A stretch of DNA of 64,000 nt from CALMKX01 sp036274895 (GCA_036274895.1 DASUEU010000064.1:1-64000); one strand, 5' to 3'; counted from the first letter of the stretch, positions 25,907 through 35,025 are shown. The notes: a model not told the origin generated them from the sequence alone. A program made the numbers and translations.

Positions 25907-28900
25907 ATGCCTCGACTCGACTCGCTCTGCCTGCTCGCGCTCCCCGCCTCCGGCCGGCGTGCGGTGCCGTTCCTGGCCGCCGCCCTGTTGGGATGGGCCC
26001 TGCTCTTGGTCCCCACCCCATCCGGCGCCGACCCGGTGCCGCTGGCCACCCTCAGCCGGGACCTGGTCACCGTCCCCGCGTATCCCGAGGGCTCCTTCCC
26101 GACCACCTTCCAAACCCTCGGCGACCGCGTCCTCTTTCTGGCCTCGGATGCCGGCGGCACGCCCCGTCCCTGGGCCACGGACGGCACCCGGGAGGGCACC
26201 GTCCCCTTGACCGAGAGCCCTTCTCCGTACTCGTACAGCACGGCCTTGCTGGGGACCCTGGGCGATCGTTTCCTGTTCACGGCACCCGGCAGGACGAGCC
26301 TCGCCACCCTCTGGGCGACCGACGGCACCAGCGCCGGCACCGAGCCGATCTCCCCCGACGCTCTCGAGGTCCAACCCTACTCGCCAAGGCCCGTGAGCAT
26401 GGCCGGGCAGTGGGCATTCCTGGGCTATGGCACATCGGAGCTGGCGGGGGTGTGGATCACCGACGGCACCCGGATGGGCACCCGGCTGGTGGCACCACTC
26501 GCGCCCCTGGCCCTCGAGCTCGGGCCCTACGAGCTGGCCACCTTCCGCGGCAGCCTCTACTTCTCAGCCAAGCAGGCCGGCCGCTGGGCCCTGTTCCGCG
26601 TCGATCTCGGCACCGGGCGGATCGACCAGCTCGCCCTGGTCGAGGGCGGCGCCCAGCGCCTGACCGCTGCCGGGGACCGCCTCTTCTTCGTCGGCCGGGT
26701 GAACCACCGCTTCCAGTTGTGGTCGAGCGACGGCACCGCCACCGGCACCCGGCCGATCACCCGCTTCAAGCACGGCTGGGGCTTCTCGACCTTCGCCTGG
26801 CTGGCGCCCACCGAGCGAGGGGTCCACTTCATCGCCCTGGAGCGCGACCTCGGCTACGAGCTCTACTTCTCGAACGGCCGGGCGAACGGCACCCGGCGGC
26901 TCACCCACTTCGCCCACCGCGAGCCCTTCGCCGGCGGCACCGGGCCGCAGCACCTGTTCGTCCAGGGGGACGAGGTCACCTTCCCCGCCACCGACGGCGA
27001 GAGCGGCCTGGAGCTGTGGCGCACCGGCTCCCGGCGCGGCAGCCTCACACGACTCTCGGACGTGTGCGCCGGCGCCTGCAACGGCCTCGACGTCGAGGAG
27101 CCCTGGGTGCCGATCGAAGGGGGTTTCCTCTTCCGCGGCACCAACGAGCAGGGCAGCGAGATCTGGCGCAGCGACGGCACGGCGCGGGGCACCGGACTGC
27201 TGGCGGAGCCCTGCGCGGGCCCCTGCGGCGAGGTCTACCGCTTCACCCCCACGGCCGGGGGGATGGTCTTCGTCGCCCCGGACTCGACCGGCGCCCGCCA
27301 GGTCTGGGAGACCGACGGCACCGCCCCGGGCACGCGGCGCCTGACCGAGCTGCCGCGCTCCTCCCGCCTGCCCCGGCCCGGGTTCTACGACTACCGGGAT
27401 CCCTCCTGGCTGGGCCGGACGAGCACCGGGCTCTTCTTCGCCGCGCCCACGCGCGACGGCGACCGCTTCGAGCTCTGGCACGCCACCTCGGCCGTGACCG
27501 AGGTGCTCGCGGTGCTGCGACCCGGCGTCGGCAGCTCGAACCCCTTCCAGCTGCGGACCTTCGAAGATCGCTTGCTGTTCGACGGCTGTGACCCCGAGGG
27601 ACCGGCGATCTTCGCCAGCGACGGCTCGGCCGCCGGCACCGTCCCCCTCGAGCGCAGGGCCAGCTACTGCTCCGGCGGCGGGGGCGGCGTGCGCCTGCGG
27701 GGGGTGGCGCCCCAGTACTTCCGCCGCTTCGACGACGGCACCCTGTTCGTCTCCACGTTGTGGAAGATCGGCGCGGCCGGCGGCGAAGCCACCCGGCTCG
27801 CGGTCTTCCCCGAATTCGTCGTGCCCAACCTGCCCACCACCACCGTCGGCGGCCTGGACGCCTTCTTCGTCTACGGCTTCACCGATCCGGTCCACCTCGA
27901 GCTGTGGCGCACCGACGGCACCGCCGCCGGCACCCGGCCCTGGGTGGCCCTGGCACCCGCGATTCGCTGGATCTACAGCACCCTCGGCGTGGGCTCCCGG
28001 CTCTACCTGTGGGTGGACGAGGAGGGCTACGGCGCCCTGTGGGTGACCGACGGCACGCCTGGGGGAACCCAGCGGCTGCGAGCCTTCCCCAACGCCTACC
28101 CCTTCATCCCGCCCTGGCTCACCGAGTACGGGGGCGAGGTCTACTTCGCCGTCGCCAGCATGGAGAATCGGGTCGACGCCTGGGTCACGGATGGCACGGT
28201 GGCAGGCACCCGGGCCTTCCTCCCCCTGGTGCCCTGGAGCAACTCCGCAGGACTGCAGCCACTCTTCCAAGTGCTCGGTGACCGCTTGCTGGTCTGGGCC
28301 TCGCCGGAGCTGGGGGCGCTCGAGCTGCTCACCACGGACGGCACCGTGGCCGGGACCTCCCGGCTGCGCCGCTTCGTGGAGCCCAACCCCTACCTGCTGG
28401 GAGCGGAGACGGCCTTGGACGGCGCGGGCGGGCTCTACCTGGTGGCCGACGACGGCCTCTTCGGCCGCGAGCTCTGGCACACCGACGGCACGGCCGAGGG
28501 CACCCGGCTGGTGGCGGACGTGCGGCCGGGGGCCCTGGGCGCGAACCCCGGCGAGCTCGAGGTGGCGGGGGGGCGGGTGTTCTTCGCCGCGGACGACGGC
28601 CGCCACGGCCGCGAGCCCTGGGCGAGCGACGGCACCACGGAGGGCACGACCCTGGTGCAGGACCTCGCCCCCGGCGGCCTCTCCTCGCAGCCGGAAGGCT
28701 TCACCACCACGTCGCAGCGGGCCTACTTCGTGGCGGACGACGGCGTGTTCGGCCGCGAGCTGTGGAGCGTCCCCCTCGACGCCGGGCGCCCGATCTGCGA
28801 GCCCTCCGCCACCGCCCTCTGCCTCGGCGACGGCCGTTTCCGGGTGGAGGCGGCCCTGCGAGATCCGGCCGGCGACGTGCTGCCGACCCAGGCCGCGAGC

Positions 28901-29533
28901 CTCTCCGCGCATGCCGGAGTCCTGGCGCTGTCGTCGCTCCAGTCCCCGGACGTGGCGGTGAAGCTGCTCGACGGCAGAGCCGTCAACGGCAGCTGGTGGC
29001 TGTTCACCAACGCCCTGACCAGCTTCGACGTGGACCTGACCCTGACCGACACCCTCACCCGCGAGAGCCGCCGCTACCACAAGCGCAGCTCCCGCGCCGC
29101 GGGCACCTTCGACCTGGAGGCGTTCGACCACGGTGGGATGGTGGCGGCGCAGACCTTCGCCGCCACGGCACCGAGCCCACCGGGGCGCTCCTTCACCCCT
29201 CGCGAGCTCGGCCCCTGCGTGGCCAGCCCCGAGCGGCTTTGCCTGGCGGGCGGACGCTTCGCCGTCGAAGTGCGCCGGGACGGCACGCCCGTCCCCGCCA
29301 CTGCCTTGTCCGATCAAGCCGGGACCTTCTCCTTCTTCGCCCCGGAGAACCCGGAGGGGGTGGTGAAGATCCTCGACGGCCGCGACATCAACGGCCACTT
29401 CTGGCTCTTCTACGGCGGCCTCACCCTGCTCGGCCACGAGCTGGTGGTCACCGACACCCAGACCGGCACCGCGCGGGCCTTCGACCTGCCGGAGGGGAAG
29501 ATCTCGAGCGTGATGGAGCTGCGGGGGTTCTGA
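25907..29533 (+). CDS. Exported ELWxxDGT-repeat protein
   Basis: The ATG at 25907 with AAGGAG 8 nt upstream gives 1208 residues and a signal-like N-terminus (hydrophobic core around residues 23-40). About fifteen repeats of the ELWxTDGTxxGT type follow (for example LWATDGTSAGT, EIWRSDGTARGT, ELWHTDGTAEGT), each with a strand such as GDRLFFxADD before it. These repeats form a beta-propeller-like structure. The C-terminus has two copies of a roughly 90-residue module with LCLGDGRFRVEA...VKLLDGRAVNGSWWLF...TLTDT. The same module ends the protease at 46077. Likely secreted or surface-exposed; function unknown. Confidence 0.93.
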   Translation: MPRLDSLCLLALPASGRRAVPFLAAALLGWALLLVPTPSGADPVPLATLSRDLVTVPAYPEGSFPTTFQTLGDRVLFLASDAGGTPRPWATDGTREGTVPLTESPSPYSYSTALLGTLGDRFLFTAPGRTSLATLWATDGTSAGTEPISPDALEVQPYSPRPVSMAGQWAFLGYGTSELAGVWITDGTRMGTRLVAPLAPLALELGPYELATFRGSLYFSAKQAGRWALFRVDLGTGRIDQLALVEGGAQRLTAAGDRLFFVGRVNHRFQLWSSDGTATGTRPITRFKHGWGFSTFAWLAPTERGVHFIALERDLGYELYFSNGRANGTRRLTHFAHREPFAGGTGPQHLFVQGDEVTFPATDGESGLELWRTGSRRGSLTRLSDVCAGACNGLDVEEPWVPIEGGFLFRGTNEQGSEIWRSDGTARGTGLLAEPCAGPCGEVYRFTPTAGGMVFVAPDSTGARQVWETDGTAPGTRRLTELPRSSRLPRPGFYDYRDPSWLGRTSTGLFFAAPTRDGDRFELWHATSAVTEVLAVLRPGVGSSNPFQLRTFEDRLLFDGCDPEGPAIFASDGSAAGTVPLERRASYCSGGGGGVRLRGVAPQYFRRFDDGTLFVSTLWKIGAAGGEATRLAVFPEFVVPNLPTTTVGGLDAFFVYGFTDPVHLELWRTDGTAAGTRPWVALAPAIRWIYSTLGVGSRLYLWVDEEGYGALWVTDGTPGGTQRLRAFPNAYPFIPPWLTEYGGEVYFAVASMENRVDAWVTDGTVAGTRAFLPLVPWSNSAGLQPLFQVLGDRLLVWASPELGALELLTTDGTVAGTSRLRRFVEPNPYLLGAETALDGAGGLYLVADDGLFGRELWHTDGTAEGTRLVADVRPGALGANPGELEVAGGRVFFAADDGRHGREPWASDGTTEGTTLVQDLAPGGLSSQPEGFTTTSQRAYFVADDGVFGRELWSVPLDAGRPICEPSATALCLGDGRFRVEAALRDPAGDVLPTQAASLSAHAGVLALSSLQSPDVAVKLLDGRAVNGSWWLFTNALTSFDVDLTLTDTLTRESRRYHKRSSRAAGTFDLEAFDHGGMVAAQTFAATAPSPPGRSFTPRELGPCVASPERLCLAGGRFAVEVRRDGTPVPATALSDQAGTFSFFAPENPEGVVKILDGRDINGHFWLFYGGLTLLGHELVVTDTQTGTARAFDLPEGKISSVMELRGF

Positions 29534-29537
29534 AGGG

Positions 29538-29590
29538 GGGTAGCGAGGGACCGAGGTCCCTCGCTACCCATGAACGTCCCTGGCGGGACG
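29538..29590 (+). repeat. Hairpin repeat, copy 1 (left of the STAND gene)
   Basis: Two hairpins side by side: GGGTAGCGAGGGA/TCCCTCGCTACCC (13-bp stem, 29538-29569) and CGTCCC/GGGACG (29575-29590). The element recurs in inverted orientation at 32698-32749. It lies at the convergent end of the ELWxxDGT gene and the STAND gene, where it may also end transcription. Confidence 0.85.
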
Positions 29591-29649
29591 GGGAGGGGAG
29601 GCCCTTGTTGGGACTGCGGCGCCTCGGCGCTGCTTCGCCTTGCTCGGCG

Positions 29650-29683
29650 CTTGAAAGCGGCGACGCGTCGCCGCACTCCAAAG
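29650..29683. repeat. Palindromic repeat with a GCGGCGACGCGTCGCCGC core
   Basis: A perfect 18-bp palindrome at 29657-29674 is flanked by TTGAAA and ACTCCAAAGG. The form resembles short intergenic palindromes widespread in bacterial genomes (REP-like). It ends just before the stop codon of the STAND gene. Confidence 0.65.
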
Positions 29684-29685
29684 GA

Positions 29686-32514
29686 CTACCAGCCCTCCGC
29701 CGCCTCCTCGGCATCCGCCAGCTCCAGCAGCCGCCGGCCGTAGCCGTGCTTCTCGATCAGAGCCCGCGCCGCCGCCAGGGCCTCGCGGTCCCGGATCAGG
29801 CGGGCGCGGTGGAGGTGCACGTCCGCCAGGAAGAGCGGCATCGGCCCCCGCTCGGCGAGCTCCTGGGCTTCGGCCAGGTCGGCCCGGGCGGCTTCGGGGT
29901 TGGCTTGGAGGTGGTGGAGGAGGGCGCGGGTGAGAAGGGCGGGGGGGAGTCGAGTGATGTCCCCGGCGCGGCGGAGGCCGTCCACGGCCTGGGCCAGCTC
30001 GGTGGCAGTCGCCGCGAGGCCCGTGCCTTCCAGAATCGCCCGGTAGAGCTTGGCGCGGGCGAGAGTGAGGTGGTCGAGGGCAATCTCGAGGAGCGAATCC
30101 GCGGGGAGTCGCCACTCGAACATCTTCCGACCCCGCCCCTCCACCTCCAGGCAGAGCTCCGCACCTCTGCTCTGCTCGCGGCCTGTCCCCAGCACAACCC
30201 TCCATGCCGTACGCTCGGCATCGCCAAGGAGCAGATCGCAGAACGGGAAGCCCTGGGGCGAATAGAGCAGCGGGTACTTGGGCTGCCGCTCGGCCTGCAT
30301 CCTCTCCGCCTCGCGGAAGCGTTCCAGCGCCTCCTCCCGCCGGCCCGCCTGGCGCAGAGCCTCGGCGACGTTGATGAGGCGAGCCATCCGCTGGAAGGGA
30401 TCCGCGCTCCGGTCCGCTAAGGCAACGGCCTGCTCCGCGTCCCGCAGGGCAGCGGGCAGGTCTCCCAGGGTGAGTTCCAGCTCGCTCAGGTTGCCCGCGC
30501 GAATCGCGGCGTTCATCCAATCATCCCGCTCAACCTCAAGTGGCAACCCTGCTCGCATCGGCTCGAGGGCCTCGGGGAGCCGACCGAGGCCGATCATCCG
30601 GGTGGCGGCCTCGGTCAGCAGCCACGCCTGGTAACCCTCGCTGAGGGACGGGGATACCCGGCTCCAAGGCGAGTCGAAGAAACAGGCCACAGCGCCCAGA
30701 TCCGCGCCATAGGCGCCGAGTTGCCAAGTGCTGTAGAAGCCGCTGCTGTAACCCGTGCCGCGGAGGATGCGGTCGCGGTAGACCTCGAAACACGCGCTCT
30801 GGTGCCGCCCCGCCCAGCACCCATGGGCCACGGCCTGGTAGAGAGGCTGGAGTCCTTCTAGTGTGTCGGGCCAGTGCTCGGTCGAATCCCGCAAGTGCTC
30901 GTAGACCCGGCCGTGGGCGGCGCGCCAGGCTGCTTCGTTAGCCTTGCGGAGGCGCTCGGCGAAGTACTGGCGGAGGAGAGGGTGGGCGTCGAGGGAGAGG
31001 GGAGTGGCCATAATCAACCCTGCCTCGGCGAGGTTCGCCACCGTGTCGTTCCAGTCCTCCTCCTCGAGCCCCACTAGCGGTTCCGTGAGGCCCGGGATGG
31101 CCGGATCTCGCCGCAGAGCCGATAAGCAGCCGGCGTCGGCGGGGCGGTCGAAGAGGCCGAGCAGGCGCAGGACGGCCAGCTGGCGCTCGCCTTCCTCGCC
31201 ACCTTCTGCCAGCCATCGCTCGTAAGCGGCCATGGTCTTGAAGGCGTGGCTGCCCTGGGTCTTGAGGTCTGCCTTGGTGAAGCTCACCCGATCCCGCCGG
31301 CGCACGTCCCCGCCATGGGCCTTGGCGAGGTAGTGGCCCAGCAGATTCAGCGTCAGCGCATGGCCCCTCACGTCCTCAACGAGCTGAGCCAGGTCCTTCT
31401 CGCTCCCCCATACGCCCAGGCTCTTCAACAGATCCACGCCCGCCGGCATGGAGAGATGCTGAAGCGGCCACTTCGGCGCCGTGGTCTTCTGGAACGCCAC
31501 GAGATCCTTCACGCCCTCCCGCGTCGTCACCACGCAAAGCCCGGCGTTCCTGGCCGCCAGCCCCTTAAGCAGCGCCGGCACGCCCGGGTCCTTCAGCTCC
31601 CCGGCCAGCGGGCCGGGCGGGTACTGAAGCGGCTCCAGCCCGTCCAGCACCAGCAGCGTCCGGCGCTCCCCCACCACCTTCGCCAGCCGAGCGCCCTTGT
31701 CCCACGCGGAGGCGGGACTGTTGGCCAACTCCTCTTCCCCGAAGAACCGCAGGGCCGCCGAAAGGAACGCATCCCCTGAAGCGCCGCCTTGCTCCCGGGT
31801 GCCCTGGCTGTAGAAGCTCCAGTCGAAATAACTGGCGCCGTCATACTCACGCGCCGCGAGCCGCCCCACCCACTCCGAGACCAGGGCCGTCTTCCCCACG
31901 CCGCCCCAGGCCACAAGGGTGAGGACGTTGGTCTTGGGATCGGCCCAGGCTTGGTCCAGCCTGGCGAGGTCGTCCTCGCGACCGAAGAGGTGTTGGGCGG
32001 CGTGGCGGAGCTTGGAGGGGGCGATGCGGGGAGGAGTGATTCCGCTCGTGCGGGGCCAGTAGACCGAGAGGAGCCTCTCCAGCAGAGCCTTGCGCCCGTA
32101 CAGCTCGTGCCAGATGTCCTCCCAGCTCCAGACATGGACCTCGAACAGACCCCGGGCACGGTGCCCCTCGGTTATCTCTCGGGCGCGCTCCTGCACCTTG
32201 CCGTCTCGGGGGCCGCTGGTGGCGAGAATGAAAGTGGTCAGAGGGGGGCGGAACTCGAGGGCGTTCTCTACCTCCGCTGCCAGCTCGGCGATGGCCAACT
32301 TGCTGCGCAGCAGACCGTCCTTCTGCTTGCACTGGACCCCGACCGAGCGGCCAGCGTGCGTCCCGAAGACATCCACCCCCGCTTGAGGCTGGCCCGAGCG
32401 CCCGTTCTTCTGGGCTCCGCTATCGCCCCAGATCTCCTTCCAGAGGTCCAGACAGAGGGACTCGAACGCTGCCGGCTCGTTCGGGGGAGGCAGTCTCTCG
32501 GAATCGGCGCTCAT
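29686..32514 (-). CDS. STAND NTPase with N-terminal Mrr-like nuclease domain and TPR C-terminus (candidate antiviral)
   Basis: 942 residues. N-terminal region (about 15-150) has the PD-(D/E)xK pattern GVDVF (Asp48) and GVQCKQK (Gln61, Lys63), as in Mrr-type nucleases, and FILATSGPRDGKVQERAREI. Central NTPase domain: Walker A GGVGKT (Lys208, Thr209), Walker B RTLLVLDGLEPLQ (Asp291), and VVTTRE as a sensor-like strand; TPR-like helices fill the C-terminal third (for example EALRQAGRREEALERFREAE). The order nuclease-STAND-TPR matches the logic of Avs-type antiviral ATPases, though it is shorter than most of them. It stands alone, with no Shine-Dalgarno visible before the ATG. Antiphage activity is inference. 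Confidence 0.88.
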   Translation of the reverse strand: MSADSERLPPPNEPAAFESLCLDLWKEIWGDSGAQKNGRSGQPQAGVDVFGTHAGRSVGVQCKQKDGLLRSKLAIAELAAEVENALEFRPPLTTFILATSGPRDGKVQERAREITEGHRARGLFEVHVWSWEDIWHELYGRKALLERLLSVYWPRTSGITPPRIAPSKLRHAAQHLFGREDDLARLDQAWADPKTNVLTLVAWGGVGKTALVSEWVGRLAAREYDGASYFDWSFYSQGTREQGGASGDAFLSAALRFFGEEELANSPASAWDKGARLAKVVGERRTLLVLDGLEPLQYPPGPLAGELKDPGVPALLKGLAARNAGLCVVTTREGVKDLVAFQKTTAPKWPLQHLSMPAGVDLLKSLGVWGSEKDLAQLVEDVRGHALTLNLLGHYLAKAHGGDVRRRDRVSFTKADLKTQGSHAFKTMAAYERWLAEGGEEGERQLAVLRLLGLFDRPADAGCLSALRRDPAIPGLTEPLVGLEEEDWNDTVANLAEAGLIMATPLSLDAHPLLRQYFAERLRKANEAAWRAAHGRVYEHLRDSTEHWPDTLEGLQPLYQAVAHGCWAGRHQSACFEVYRDRILRGTGYSSGFYSTWQLGAYGADLGAVACFFDSPWSRVSPSLSEGYQAWLLTEAATRMIGLGRLPEALEPMRAGLPLEVERDDWMNAAIRAGNLSELELTLGDLPAALRDAEQAVALADRSADPFQRMARLINVAEALRQAGRREEALERFREAERMQAERQPKYPLLYSPQGFPFCDLLLGDAERTAWRVVLGTGREQSRGAELCLEVEGRGRKMFEWRLPADSLLEIALDHLTLARAKLYRAILEGTGLAATATELAQAVDGLRRAGDITRLPPALLTRALLHHLQANPEAARADLAEAQELAERGPMPLFLADVHLHRARLIRDREALAAARALIEKHGYGRRLLELADAEEAAEGW

Positions 32515-32632
32515 GGCTCAGTTGGCGCTTGACCTTCCTGCAACGCGAGATAGCTTGCTTAGGACCGCTCGTAAGTATGGCGGAGATCGAAGAGGGAAGG
32601 AACGAGGCGTGGGAAGGGGACCGCCCGCCCAA

Positions 32633-32662
32633 GAGATCCCTCGGCTTGGCTCGGGATGACAG
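32633..32662. repeat. GAGATCCCTC...CGGGATGACA hairpin repeat, copy 1
   Basis: The sequence starts GAGATCCCTCGG and ends CTCGGGATGACA with ATCCC and GGGAT as outer arms. The same start and end recur at 32775 and 55867, with different hairpin interiors, indicating a dispersed family. Confidence 0.7.
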
Positions 32663-32697
32663 CAGGAGCGGTGGTGCCCGCCGGCTCGGCTCCTCTG

Positions 32698-32749
32698 CGT
32701 CCCGCCAGGGACGTCTATGGGTAGCGCGGGATTTCAATCCCTCGCGGGG
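32698..32749 (-). repeat. Hairpin repeat, copy 2 (right of the STAND gene, inverted)
   Basis: Read on the minus strand it matches 29538-29590: a GCGAGGGATT/AATCCCGCGC hairpin, then CTACCCAT, then CGTCCC/GGGACG. The TACCCATAGACGTCCCTGG stretch differs from copy 1 at only two bases. The pair brackets the STAND gene. Confidence 0.85.
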
Positions 32750-32774
32750 CCGGGGCGGCGCACTCGCACCTGGG

Positions 32775-32804
32775 GAGATTCCTCACTTCGTTCGGAATGA
32801 CAAC
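32775..32804. repeat. GAGATTCCTC...CGGAATGACA hairpin repeat, copy 2
   Basis: GAGATTCCTCACTTCGTTCG followed by GAATGACAAC forms a short hairpin. It has compensatory changes relative to the copy at 32633 (CC to TC on one arm, GG to GA on the other), as expected of a conserved RNA or DNA hairpin. Confidence 0.7.
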
Positions 32805-32849
32805 GGGGCGAGGCTCGCAGAAAGTGAGACGTTCTCGTGGATCGAGGGC

Positions 32850-33146
32850 TCAGATCCTGCGCTGCCAGACTCGCGGATTGCGAGCCTGGTGGATGATGGC
32901 GATCACGAGGATGGTCTCGGCCTGGAGCCGGAAGAAGACCGAGTAGGGGAAGCCGTGGGTCAAGGCGCGACGAGTGGTGCCGCGAACCTTGCTGTAGGCG
33001 AGCGGGTTCTCGCGGATCCGATCCAGGGCCTCGTCGATCGCCAAACGGAACCGAAGTGCCGCCGGCTCAGACTGGTCTCGATACCAGTCCGCCGCCTCTT
33101 GCAGGTCCGCCTCGGCCGCCCGCGTGAGCCGAAGGGCTCGGCTCAT
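32850..33146 (-). CDS. RelE/ParE-family toxin
   Basis: The 98-residue protein has the ParE-type layout: LTRAAEADLQEAADWYRDQS at the N-terminus, DRIRENPLAYSKVRG in the middle and a final basic segment HQARNPRVWQRRI. Toxins of this family act in the cytoplasm, either on DNA gyrase (ParE) or on ribosome-bound mRNA (RelE); the subtype cannot be told from sequence alone, though ARNPRVWQ is common in ParE-like members. Its ATG overlaps the antitoxin stop codon as ATGA, the usual coupled arrangement. Confidence 0.9.
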   Translation of the reverse strand: MSRALRLTRAAEADLQEAADWYRDQSEPAALRFRLAIDEALDRIRENPLAYSKVRGTTRRALTHGFPYSVFFRLQAETILVIAIIHQARNPRVWQRRI

Positions 33147-33364
33147 GCCGGGTCCGGCCAGACCCTCTTCCTGACCTCTTCCCAGGGCGAGCCTTCCTCG
33201 GGATTCCGTTCCAGCTCGGCGATCCGCTCGTCGAGAAGCGCGCGCTGCCAGTCAGGCAGTTTGGCCGGCTCTCGTTCGAGACTCTGCCACAGGGTCTCGA
33301 CGAGCTCCATCCGTTCGTCCGGCGGCAGCTCGAGGGCGCTCCGAGCCAGGTCCGTCTTGGTCAT
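33143..33364 (-). CDS. Addiction module antitoxin (TIGR02574-type)
   Basis: The ATG at 33364 gives 73 residues, MTKTDLARSALELPPDERME. The LELPPDERMELVETLWQSLE segment and the ERIAELERNPEEGSPWEEVR tail are typical of putative addiction-module components paired with ParE-like toxins. It probably wraps the toxin with its C-terminal helix and extended arm. The frame is open further upstream to 33469, but that part looks like the end of the preceding gene region and was not used. It overlaps the toxin gene by 4 nt. Confidence 0.9.
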   Translation of the reverse strand: MTKTDLARSALELPPDERMELVETLWQSLEREPAKLPDWQRALLDERIAELERNPEEGSPWEEVRKRVWPDPA

Positions 33365-33402
33365 GGTGCCAGTGTACCGGAGTCTGCGAGGAAGGGCTCC
33401 CC

Positions 33403-35025
33403 CTACGGCTCCAGGTCCCGAGCCCCCCACATCCCGCTCGCGAGGTCCTCGACCAGGACGATCATCCACTCGGCGTCGGCGGGGAGGGGCACGGCCTCGT
33501 CGCGGGTCCAGATGGCGGCGGAGAGGTCCTGGTCCTTGAGCAGGCGGTGCTCGAAGGTGGGCTGCCCTTCCTCACGGCCGGAGGCCAGGGTCAGGCGCAG
33601 CAGGGCGCCCTTACCCACTTCGGGCTTGGAGCCGCGGCGGGAGAGGTCGAGGGTCAGGCGCACGGTGCGCTTGCCGGCCACCGGCTCGCTGACGAAGCGG
33701 GCGCCCAGGGCGAGCTCGCCGATCTCGTTCTCGCCGGCCAGGATCCGCCGCACCCGCGCCTCGGCCAGGGCCTCGGGGGTGGCCGAGCGCAGCCAGCTCT
33801 TGCCCTCGACCTTGACGCCGGCCGAGGCCGAACGCACCTCGATGGGCCGCAGCAGCCCGTCGATACGGCGGTTGACCTGGATGGTCACCCGGAAGCTCTC
33901 ATCCAGCCCCTGGAGCAGGGCGGCCAGGCCGTCGGCCCGGTCCACCAGCTCGCCTCCCCCTTCCCCCGCCAGGCTCTTGAGCGGCGCCGTGGGGGCGTCG
34001 AAAACCGGCAGCTCGGCCTCCTTCTGCTCCTCCGTCTTGGCCCCGCCCAAGGGCACCCGGACCGGCACCCTGGCAACGCTACCGGCGTCGGTGACGCCGG
34101 TGGTCTCCAGGGCCTGCTCGCGGAAGGCCTCGAACTGCACACTGGGGGTGGAAGGAGCCGAGCCCGGGTCCGCGAACGACAGCGGCGCCACCGTCCAGCC
34201 GTAGCCGGCGAGGGTCAAGGCCGCGTCGTCCACCTGCTGGACGAGGCGCTGGGCCAGGCCCTCGCCGCCGGCGTTGGGGGCGTAGCGGCGATGGAAGGAA
34301 GCGGGGTCGAGGTCGAAGCCGCTGGTCACCCACAGGAGGGCGCGGGGGCCGTTGCCGGCGTGCTCGGCCGCCCAGGTCACCAGGCCGGCGAGACCGCGCT
34401 CGATGATCGCCAGCTCTTCGGCCACGGCCGCCGCCGCCAGCTCCTCCCTGGCCAGCTCGGGAGGCAGCTTGGCCGCGTCGCCTTTGCGGGCCTTGGGCGG
34501 CGCCAGGGCCGCCAGGGCCGTGCGGCGCACTCCGGCCACGGCATCCTCCCCGGGGCGGGAGAGCAGCAGGGCGGCGAGGCTGTTGCCGAGCTCGTTGGCA
34601 TCGCGGGTGGCGGCGAGGTGGAGGCGCGGCAGGGGATCGGCCAGCACCACCTCCACGGAGCCCAGCTGCACCAGCCGGTTGGCCTGCTCGCCCAAGGCGA
34701 GGGCGGTGGCGTGGGCGGTGGCTTTGCTCGAGAGGGGAAGGTCGAAGTAGAGGACGATGCGCCAGGGCTCGGCGCCGGCCGTCGCGCCCAGGCGGGCGAC
34801 GCTCGACACCGGCACGCTCTGGCCGTCCTCGGTGACCCGCACGTCGGTGGGCGCGAGCGAGGTGGGCACGGCGCCCACGACGTTCTTGACCCGCACGGCG
34901 AGATCGACGGCGGTGACGTCGGTGACCTCTTCGATGCGCGGGGGCTCGGCGGGGTCTTGGGCCTGGAGGATCGGCGAGGAAAGGAGCAGCACGAGAGCGC
35001 TCAAGCGGGCGGGCGATCGCATCAT
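33403..35025 (-). CDS. Exported VWFA-related domain protein
   Basis: 540 residues with a signal peptide (MMRSPARLSALVLLLSSPIL). The segment VDLAVRVKNVVGAVPTSLAPTDVRVTEDGQ followed by WRIVLYFDLPLSS is the VWFA-related acidobacterial domain (TIGR03436-like), with FDxPLSS replacing a canonical DxSxS metal site, so classical MIDAS metal binding is doubtful. Middle and C-terminal parts have extended strands with no recognised motif. This family is expanded in acidobacteria, which supports the taxonomic guess. The gene diverges from the oligopeptidase gene across a 76-bp gap. Confidence 0.82.
   Translation of the reverse strand: MMRSPARLSALVLLLSSPILQAQDPAEPPRIEEVTDVTAVDLAVRVKNVVGAVPTSLAPTDVRVTEDGQSVPVSSVARLGATAGAEPWRIVLYFDLPLSSKATAHATALALGEQANRLVQLGSVEVVLADPLPRLHLAATRDANELGNSLAALLLSRPGEDAVAGVRRTALAALAPPKARKGDAAKLPPELAREELAAAAVAEELAIIERGLAGLVTWAAEHAGNGPRALLWVTSGFDLDPASFHRRYAPNAGGEGLAQRLVQQVDDAALTLAGYGWTVAPLSFADPGSAPSTPSVQFEAFREQALETTGVTDAGSVARVPVRVPLGGAKTEEQKEAELPVFDAPTAPLKSLAGEGGGELVDRADGLAALLQGLDESFRVTIQVNRRIDGLLRPIEVRSASAGVKVEGKSWLRSATPEALAEARVRRILAGENEIGELALGARFVSEPVAGKRTVRLTLDLSRRGSKPEVGKGALLRLTLASGREEGQPTFEHRLLKDQDLSAAIWTRDEAVPLPADAEWMIVLVEDLASGMWGARDLEP

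Noticed and set aside
26564..29437. 957-codon open frame on the minus strand
   Set aside because: Antisense to the ELWxxDGT gene; repetitive pattern mirrors the repeats of the real gene.
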